NCBI GenBank assembly: GCA_045113775.1
Contig: JBGUJH010000020.1
Coordinates: 1 to 18,235 of the forward strand
DNA from: CAG-791 sp045113775
GTDB lineage: Bacteria; Bacillota; Clostridia; Lachnospirales; Lachnospiraceae
Direction of reading: 5' to 3'
Length of the DNA: 18,235 nucleotides
Made by a program: the position numbers and the translations under genes. A model generated the notes under the pieces. It had not been told where the DNA came from. It made no database searches and saw only the letters and a list, made by a program, of their open reading frames with translations. Each line of letters opens with the position of its first letter. The first letter of the stretch is position 1. Of this stretch, positions 13,712-18,235 are shown piece after piece.

Positions 13712-14527
13712 GCGTTCCCTCCGCTTCTGCACTATCGTAAAGAGAAAGAACGCAGCGATGTTGCAGAGCACTATACTCGCCCCCGTAGGCGCCGCGTACA
13801 GATACGAAATTACCAGCCCTGCGACCAGACACACCACCGAGACAACTGCCGAGCAGATCATTACCGAACGAAAAGTGATGCATGTCCGCATGCTGGTCAC
13901 CGCCGGAAATACCACGAGGCTGGAGATCAGAAGAGACCCCATCATCCGCATTCCGACGACGATGATCAGCGCCGTCAGGACCGCGATCACCATATTGTAC
14001 AGTTCCGCATTCAGTCCCGTTGCTCTCGCGAAGGTCTCATCGAAAGTCACTGCAAAGATCCTGTTGTAAAAGAAAACAAACAGCGCCAGGATCACCGCTG
14101 AGACCGCTCCTGTCAGAACCACGTCTCCCTCAGACATGCTCAAAATACTGCCGAACAGATAATTATATACATCCGTGTTCATACCGGTGGTCATCGATAC
14201 CACCATGACGCCGACCGCCAGCGAGCCCGTCGAGATCAGCGCGATCGCGGCGTCTCCCTTGATCTTGCTGTTCACAGACAGGCGAAGGAGCAGGAACGAA
14301 GCCGCAATGACAACAGGGATCGCTACTGCCAAGGGAGCGGCGTTCATCGCCGTCGCAATGGCCAGCGCTCCGAATCCCACATGGGACAGGCCGTCGCCGA
14401 TCATGGAATAGCGTTTTAAGACCAGCGTCACGCCCAAAAGTGCCGAGCAGAGCGCCACCAGAACACCCATACAGAGCGCCCGCACCATAAAAGGATACGT
14501 AAACATCTCCAGAATCAATTGAAACAT
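13685..14527 (-). CDS. znuB: ABC-3 family metal transporter permease (ZnuB-like)
   Basis: A 280-residue integral membrane protein of the ABC-3 (ZnuB/MntB/TroC) permease family. About eight hydrophobic spans are visible. Family stretches include LKRYSMIGDGLSHVGFGALA near 37-56 and GMRMMGSLLISSLVVFPA near 208-225. It forms the channel for zinc or manganese taken from the binding lipoprotein. ATG at 14527 shares one base with the ATPase stop (TAATG), so the two are translationally coupled. It is the last of the four tightly packed genes. Metal specificity is inferred from the operon, not from this sequence. Confidence 0.93.
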   Translation of the reverse strand: MFQLILEMFTYPFMVRALCMGVLVALCSALLGVTLVLKRYSMIGDGLSHVGFGALAIATAMNAAPLAVAIPVVIAASFLLLRLSVNSKIKGDAAIALISTGSLAVGVMVVSMTTGMNTDVYNYLFGSILSMSEGDVVLTGAVSAVILALFVFFYNRIFAVTFDETFARATGLNAELYNMVIAVLTALIIVVGMRMMGSLLISSLVVFPAVTSMRTCITFRSVMICSAVVSVVCLVAGLVISYLYAAPTGASIVLCNIAAFFLFTIVQKRRERLQSTEKSL

Positions 14528-15441
14528 TACTGCTGGTCCCCTTTCTCAGTCTTGTTCTCTGCTGCAGCGCCGGGCAATTCTGTCTCCACCCCCGACATGT
14601 CCGCCGGCGTTGGAGGAGCTTCCGCCGGTTCCGAAACGGCTTCCTCCGGCAGGGAAGCAGCTTCTGCGGCCGGCGCAGAAGGAGCTGCCGCTGATACAGG
14701 ATTCCTGGCAGCGGCTTTTTTCCAGATATGGACAGTTTTGCCTCCGTCCAGAAAACTGTGATAGGCGACGCTGTGCCGGTAGTCTTCACAGGTCCCGAAA
14801 AAGAGCTGCCGGTCCTCCCCCAGGTGCAGAATATGGGAGGCATAGCTGGTCGCGGCCTGCATGTCGTGAGTGACCATAATGACCGTGATCCCCATCTCAG
14901 AATTGATGCGCTCGATCAGCTTGTACATGTTGATCGTCACAAGAGGATCGAGTCCTGCTACCGGCTCGTCGAGCAGGATCACCTTCTTTGTCGCGCACAG
15001 AGCTCTTGCCAGAAGGACTCTCTGCTGCTGGCCTCCCGAGAGGTCCCTGTAACAGCGGTCCGCCAGATCTGTGATCTCGAGGGCCTCCATATTGCGGGCT
15101 GCTCTCTCTTTTTCGGCTTTACCGAAGAACGGCCGCATTCCCATTCCCGACAGGCAGCCCGAGAGAACGACTTCCCGCACACTTGCGGGAAAGTCCTTTT
15201 GGACAGGCGTCTGCTGGGGAAGATAGCCGATCTCCCTCGCGCGCAGGTCCTCGCCAAACGCAACGGAGCCCGCCGAAGGCTTTTTGAGGCCCAAAAGTCC
15301 CTTCATCAGCGTACTTTTGCCGGCGCCGTTCTCTCCGACGATGCATAGGTATTCGCCGTGCTCTATTTTGAAATTAAGACCATGCAGAACAGTCATGCCG
15401 TCATAAGCAAACGCAAGATTCTCGCAGCTGATCAAACTCAT
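14527..15441 (-). CDS. znuC: Metal ABC transporter ATPase (ZnuC-like) with C-terminal Ala/Pro/Glu tail
   Basis: A 304-residue ABC ATPase with Walker A GENGAGKST (36-44), Q-loop LPQQ (74-77), signature LSGGQQQR (134-141), Walker B VILLDEP (154-160), D-loop AGLD and switch His192. It powers import through the ZnuB-like permease. The family usually ends near residue 240; here residues 241-304 form a low-complexity Ala/Pro/Glu/Ser tail (for example SAPAAEAASLPEEA) with no predicted fold. No frameshift is needed: the frame stays open until TAA directly at the permease ATG. The start ATG overlaps the stop of the lipoprotein gene by one base (TAATG). Confidence 0.93.
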   Translation of the reverse strand: MSLISCENLAFAYDGMTVLHGLNFKIEHGEYLCIVGENGAGKSTLMKGLLGLKKPSAGSVAFGEDLRAREIGYLPQQTPVQKDFPASVREVVLSGCLSGMGMRPFFGKAEKERAARNMEALEITDLADRCYRDLSGGQQQRVLLARALCATKKVILLDEPVAGLDPLVTINMYKLIERINSEMGITVIMVTHDMQAATSYASHILHLGEDRQLFFGTCEDYRHSVAYHSFLDGGKTVHIWKKAAARNPVSAAAPSAPAAEAASLPEEAVSEPAEAPPTPADMSGVETELPGAAAENKTEKGDQQ

Positions 15442-16559
15442 TATTTTTCTCCTCCGAGCGCCTCCCGGATCACGTCCAGGTTCTCGCTCATCATTGACAC
15501 ATATGTTGCGCCGTCCTCCATCTGCCGCTTCGTCACGTTGTGGCAGGAGTAGAAGGTCCGCGGCACCGCTCCCGTGCTCTCACAGATCGCCCGGGCAATA
15601 TTTCCGTTGGAAAACTCGATCGAAAACACCACGGGGATCTTCTCTTCCCTGACCTTGTCGATCAAAAAAGCAAGCGTCGACGCGCTGGGTTCCGACTCCG
15701 ACGAGCATCCGGGAAACGCGGCGTAATACTCCAGCCCGTACTCCTCGGCAAAATACCGCACCGGAAATCTGTCTCCGAATACGATCGTCCTGCGCTTCGC
15801 ATTCTGTACGATCTCGCGAAACTTCGCATCCACATCCAGGATCTGCTTCTCATAGGTCCCGGCATTGGCAAGATAGGTCTCCGCGTTTGCCGGATCGATC
15901 TCTGCCATTTTCTCCGCGATCGCCTCCGTGATCTCAGCCGCTTTTACCGGAGAGGTCCATACATGTTCATCTGCTTCTTCGTGCTCCTCGTGAGAGGAGT
16001 CCCCGCCGTTAGCGTGTTCCGACCCTTCATGGTCATGGTCACCTTCAGCTTCGTGGTCGTGCTCGCTCTCGGCTTCGTGATCATGCTCTTCTGCTTCTTC
16101 GTGGTCGTGGTCATGACCCCGCTCCTGCATCATGCCTTCTGTGATCTCTTCCTCCACCGTATCCGTCAGGTCCACCAGCCTTAAAGTCTGCGGCCTTTTC
16201 TCCCCCATGTTTTCCAGGATCCGGTCTACCCAGACATCGTTCTCTCCGCCCGTATAAATGAACAGATCGCAGTTTTGGATCTCTTTGATATCCAGAGGCG
16301 TCGGCTCATAAGAATGAATCTCTTCTCCGGGAGACAGAAGCATCCGGACATAGGCCAGCTCTCCGTTCCCCGAGATCGCCCTGGCGAAATCATACGGCGG
16401 AAAGATGGTCGTCACGACCTTCATCCGGCCATCGTCAGGCTCTTCCTGCCGCGGCGCACACCCCGTAACAGTGCCTGCAATGAGCGACAGTGCAAGGGCA
16501 AGCGCTGCGAGTCCGGTCAGCCTCGTCGGCTTTCGCTTTTTGGTTCCCGTGTCTCTCAT
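15441..16559 (-). CDS. znuA: Zinc/manganese-binding ABC transporter lipoprotein (ZnuA-like) with His-rich loop
   Basis: A 372-residue cluster A-I substrate-binding protein. A basic start and hydrophobic segment (14-30) lead to lipobox VTGC with Cys34, so it is a lipoprotein on the outer face of the membrane. The body has KVVTTIFPPYDFA, His82 in GEEIHSYEP and His199 in DEHVWTSP as metal ligands. Between them (149-199) is a His/Asp/Glu-rich loop with repeated HDH units, as in zinc-binding ZnuA/AdcA, thought to gather zinc. The third ligand position reads FGDRFP (Asp263) where many relatives have His. ATG at 16559 is chosen over 16583: it overlaps the regulator stop (ATGA) and has GGAGG six bases upstream. 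Zinc is favoured by the His loop and the Fur-family partner. Confidence 0.93.
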   Translation of the reverse strand: MRDTGTKKRKPTRLTGLAALALALSLIAGTVTGCAPRQEEPDDGRMKVVTTIFPPYDFARAISGNGELAYVRMLLSPGEEIHSYEPTPLDIKEIQNCDLFIYTGGENDVWVDRILENMGEKRPQTLRLVDLTDTVEEEITEGMMQERGHDHDHEEAEEHDHEAESEHDHEAEGDHDHEGSEHANGGDSSHEEHEEADEHVWTSPVKAAEITEAIAEKMAEIDPANAETYLANAGTYEKQILDVDAKFREIVQNAKRRTIVFGDRFPVRYFAEEYGLEYYAAFPGCSSESEPSASTLAFLIDKVREEKIPVVFSIEFSNGNIARAICESTGAVPRTFYSCHNVTKRQMEDGATYVSMMSENLDVIREALGGEK

Positions 16560-16978
16560 TTTCGCCTCCTGCAGTCCCCGCAAATTCCATAGAAAAGAGT
16601 GCGTGTGCAGTCCAGCTCAAAGCCGTTTCCTTCGCTTCCCGAGAGGCTCTGCATCGCGGCTTCCACCGATTTGCGCTCGATATGGACTACTTTGCCGCAC
16701 TTCTCGCACTTGCCGTGCACGTACGCGGACCCGCCGCCGTGCTCTCCCTTAAACTCGTAGCAGGCTCCGGTCACCGCGTCCACCATGTACTTGTTGACAG
16801 CTCCTTCCTCCACCAATCGGTCAAGCTGTCGGTAGATCGTCGCAACGCCGATCGAAATGCCGCGCGCCCGCAGCTCGTCCAGGATCTGTCCGGCCGTCAT
16901 ATGCTCCTTTTCATTTTCCTGCAGGATCGAAAGGATCTGGTCCCTGTGTTTTGATTTATAGGAAGTTCTCACGCCCAT
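16556..16978 (-). CDS. Fur-family metalloregulator, probably Zur-like
   Basis: A 140-residue Fur-superfamily repressor. Residues 28-60 form the winged helix (MTAGQILDELRARGISIGVATIYRQLDRL has the family pattern). The C-terminal dimerisation part has HGKCEKCG (Cys91, Cys94) and GICGDC (Cys133, Cys136), the structural zinc site. Only one His precedes the first Cys pair, fewer than in typical Fur. The frame extends to 17125 through the promoter, operator and repeat, which is not plausible coding sequence; ATG at 16978 has AAGGGAG seven bases upstream. It overlaps the lipoprotein gene by four bases. Two Fur-type boxes in its promoter imply autoregulation. Zinc sensing is inferred from neighbours; iron, manganese or peroxide sensing is not excluded. 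Confidence 0.9.
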   Translation of the reverse strand: MGVRTSYKSKHRDQILSILQENEKEHMTAGQILDELRARGISIGVATIYRQLDRLVEEGAVNKYMVDAVTGACYEFKGEHGGGSAYVHGKCEKCGKVVHIERKSVEAAMQSLSGSEGNGFELDCTRTLFYGICGDCRRRK

Positions 16979-17018
16979 TTCCGGTCTCCCTTTCCCAAAA
17001 TATAGCCTGCCGTACACG

Positions 17019-17060
17019 CAAGGCTCGCGGAGCGAGCCGATGCGCCGCGTGCGGGTTGCC
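17019..17060 (+). repeat. Palindromic GC-rich dispersed repeat, copy 2
   Basis: Contains GGCTCGC-GGA-GCGAGCC (17022-17038) followed by GATGCGCCGCGTGCGGGTTGCC. It matches copy 1 (1521-1566) and the left half of copy 3 (18149-18223). It lies in the predicted 5' leader of the metal-uptake operon, between the downstream Fur-type box and the regulator start. Confidence 0.88.
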
Positions 17061-17075
17061 CGGCAGACAAATTCG

Positions 17076-17092
17076 AAAATGATTCTCATTTT
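17076..17092. promoter_or_regulatory. Fur-type box downstream of the metal operon start site
   Basis: A perfect 7-3-7 inverted repeat AAAATGA-TTC-TCATTTT. Read on the minus strand (TGAGAATCATTTTCG) it also fits much of the Fur-family 7-1-7 pattern TGATAATNATTATCA. It lies about 10-25 bases downstream of the predicted transcription start. Confidence 0.75.
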
Positions 17093-17108
17093 TGTTTTCA
17101 GAATTTCA

Positions 17109-17136
17109 ATTATAGTGAAAATCATTTTCCTGTCAA
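17109..17136 (-). promoter_or_regulatory. Metal operon promoter with Fur-type box in its spacer
   Basis: Minus strand TTGACA (complement of 17131-17136), 16 bases, TATAAT (complement of 17109-17114). The spacer and its edges contain TGAAAATCATTTTCC (17116-17130 on plus), a GAAAAT-C-ATTTTC palindrome of Fur 7-1-7 type. Repressor bound here would cover both promoter elements. Confidence 0.9.
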
Positions 17137-17161
17137 TAGCATTTTCGTCTTGTCAATCGGT

Positions 17162-17167
17162 TATAAT
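17162..17167 (+). promoter_or_regulatory. Candidate -10 element for the shikimate dehydrogenase gene
   Basis: A plus-strand consensus TATAAT about 110 bases upstream of the gene. At 17-base spacing the -35 would be GCATTT, a poor match, so the call is tentative. The leader between here and the start codon holds a small hairpin GACTCG-CTCTT-CGAGTC (17220-17236). Confidence 0.35.
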
Positions 17168-17274
17168 CGCAATAACATATGACTGACTTGAACTTGTGCG
17201 CATAAAGACGCAGTGAAGTGACTCGCTCTTCGAGTCTTGATAATACCGAAGTATAACCAGAAAAGGAGATCCCC

Positions 17275-18147
17275 ATGGGACGAACAATCAACGGAAAGAC
17301 CACTACCCTCGCCCTGATCGGCGACCCGGTAGGCCACTCCCTCTCGCCTCAGATGCACAACTACGCTTGTGAGCTTCTGGGCCTCAATTACGTATATGTC
17401 GCCTACACCGTCAAGGAGGACGGTGTTCCGGCTGCTTTCGACGCGATGCGCGCGCTCGGCATCCGGGGCTTCAATGTCACGATGCCCTGCAAGATCGCCG
17501 CTTTCGAGCACGTTGACAGGCAGTCTGAAGCGGCCCGGATCATCGGTGCCTGCAACACAATTATCAACGATAACGGCGTGCTCACAGGCCACATTACGGA
17601 TGGCGAAGGTTATGTCAACATGCTCCGCGACAAGGGCATAGAAATTGCGGGCAAAAAAATAACCGTCTGCGGAGCAGGCGGTGCAGGCACAGCGATCGCG
17701 GTCCAGTGCGCGCTGGACGGCGCGAGGGCTGTTTCCATCTTTAATCGTAAATCCCGTTCCTGGGACAGGGCAAATGAAACGGCTGAAAAGATCCGGATAG
17801 TCCGCCCTGACTGCGCAGTCAGCGTCTGTGATCTCGCGGATCAGGCGCTGCTCGCTCAAGAGATCGCGGACAGCGATATTTTGGCAAACGGCACGAATCT
17901 CGGCATGAAGCCTTATGAAGACCGGATGGTCATCGAGGACGCATCCGTTTTCCGGCCCGGCCTCGTCGTCACGGATGCAGTCTATAACCCTGTTGAGACC
18001 AAGATTCTCAAACTGGCTAAGGAAGCCGGCTGCCTGACCTTCGGCGGCAAGGGCATGCTCCTGTGGCAGGGCGTCGCGGCCTTCAAGCTGTTCACAGGCT
18101 GCGATATGCCGGTGGAAGAAGTGAAGGCCCGGTACTTCGCGGACTGA
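17275..18147 (+). CDS. aroE: YdiB-type shikimate/quinate dehydrogenase
   Basis: A 290-residue cytosolic oxidoreductase that interconverts 3-dehydroshikimate and shikimate (and, for YdiB types, dehydroquinate and quinate). Visible residues are GHSLSP (20-25), NVTMPCK with catalytic Lys73, GACNT with Asn94, TDG with catalytic Asp109, and the dinucleotide loop GAGGAG (133-138). After strand two FNRKSR is followed by a long helix, and the C-terminal half (TNLGMKPYED, VYNPVETK, GMLLWQGV) resembles E. coli YdiB more than AroE. The residue before TDG is Ile107 where Asn is usual. ATG at 17275 follows AAAAGGAG by six bases. It is divergent from the metal operon. It may serve quinate or shikimate use instead of chorismate synthesis; other aro genes are not in the window. 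Confidence 0.93.
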   Translation: MGRTINGKTTTLALIGDPVGHSLSPQMHNYACELLGLNYVYVAYTVKEDGVPAAFDAMRALGIRGFNVTMPCKIAAFEHVDRQSEAARIIGACNTIINDNGVLTGHITDGEGYVNMLRDKGIEIAGKKITVCGAGGAGTAIAVQCALDGARAVSIFNRKSRSWDRANETAEKIRIVRPDCAVSVCDLADQALLAQEIADSDILANGTNLGMKPYEDRMVIEDASVFRPGLVVTDAVYNPVETKILKLAKEAGCLTFGGKGMLLWQGVAAFKLFTGCDMPVEEVKARYFAD

Positions 18148-18148
18148 A

Positions 18149-18223
18149 ATTCAAGGCTCGCAAAGCGAGCCGCTGCGCCGCGTGCGGGTTGCCTGAAAGG
18201 CAACATCTACCTTTCCGCACGCG
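18149..18223 (+). repeat. Palindromic GC-rich dispersed repeat, copy 3 (most complete)
   Basis: Starts two bases after the dehydrogenase stop. The first hairpin is GGCTCGC-AAA-GCGAGCC (18155-18171). Then comes a compound stem: CGCGTGCGG (18179-18187) pairs with CCGCACGCG (18215-18223) and encloses hairpin GTTGCC-TGAAA-GGCAAC (18188-18204). There is no T-run inside the window, so termination is not proven. Copies 1 and 2 share the left half. Confidence 0.88.
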
Positions 18224-18235
18224 TGTGCATCATAT

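Noticed and set aside
16022..16113. Repeated GTGGTC/ATGGTC-like runs as a tandem DNA repeat or CRISPR-like array
   Set aside because: They are codons of the His/Asp/Glu-rich loop of ZnuA, with irregular units and no spacers.
15540..16184. A 214-codon plus-strand open frame opposite znuA
   Set aside because: Its hydrophobic Val/Phe-rich run is the complement of the His/Asp/Glu repeat of ZnuA, not a real membrane segment.
16979..17125. N-terminal extension of the Fur-family protein
   Set aside because: The extension is encoded by the promoter, operator and repeat copy 2; the ATG at 16978 has a good ribosome binding site and gives normal length.
17161..17859. A 232-codon minus-strand open frame opposite aroE
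   Set aside because: Antisense to a recognisable dehydrogenase and without family motifs; it is a shadow of GC-rich codons.

Overview
The window reads as chromosomal DNA from a GC-rich Lachnospiraceae-type Firmicute (Clostridium cluster XIVa). The evidence is a 16S rRNA 5' end of that type at the left edge, strong AGGAGG-type ribosome binding sites, TTGACA/TATAAT promoters, and Tad-locus proteins carrying DUF5702 and DUF6382, which are typical of this family. Placement is from recognition of the sequence; no alignment was run.

Left part (1-1600, all minus strand): a truncated 16S gene with its leader and an UP-element promoter; a tRNA-Ser(GCU) with a perfect-consensus promoter; and a HIT-family hydrolase whose 5' leader carries the first of three copies of a GC-rich palindromic repeat.

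Middle (1589-11750, minus strand, transcribed right to left): a compact eleven-gene Tad/Flp type IVc pilus operon. The order is tadV-type prepilin peptidase, CpaE-like protein, TadA/CpaF ATPase, TadB, TadC, Flp pilin, DUF5702 (TadG-like) protein, large TadE-like pseudopilin, second prepilin peptidase, small TadE-like pseudopilin, DUF6382-FHA protein. TadC has a large predicted extracytoplasmic insertion with an Ig-like segment. The large TadE-like protein ends in two tandem His/Cys modules. The CpaE-like protein has lost its P-loop lysine. Two aspartyl prepilin peptidases sit beside three substrates that share a G-x-x-T-[LV]-E cleavage site.

Right part: a rubredoxin gene (plus) converges on a lactate-dehydrogenase-family gene (minus) across a shared bidirectional terminator. 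The dehydrogenase-like protein has Gln where the catalytic His should be. Next come a small DUF1858 protein and a tightly overlapping metal-uptake operon: Fur-family regulator, His-rich ZnuA-like lipoprotein, ZnuC-like ATPase, ZnuB-like permease. Its promoter has a Fur-type box exactly between -35 and -10 and a second just downstream of the predicted start, so autoregulation is likely. A YdiB-type shikimate/quinate dehydrogenase gene diverges from it and ends in the most complete copy of the repeat.

The best candidates for follow-up are the unusual domain architecture of the Tad locus, the His-less LDH homologue, and the three-copy structured repeat.
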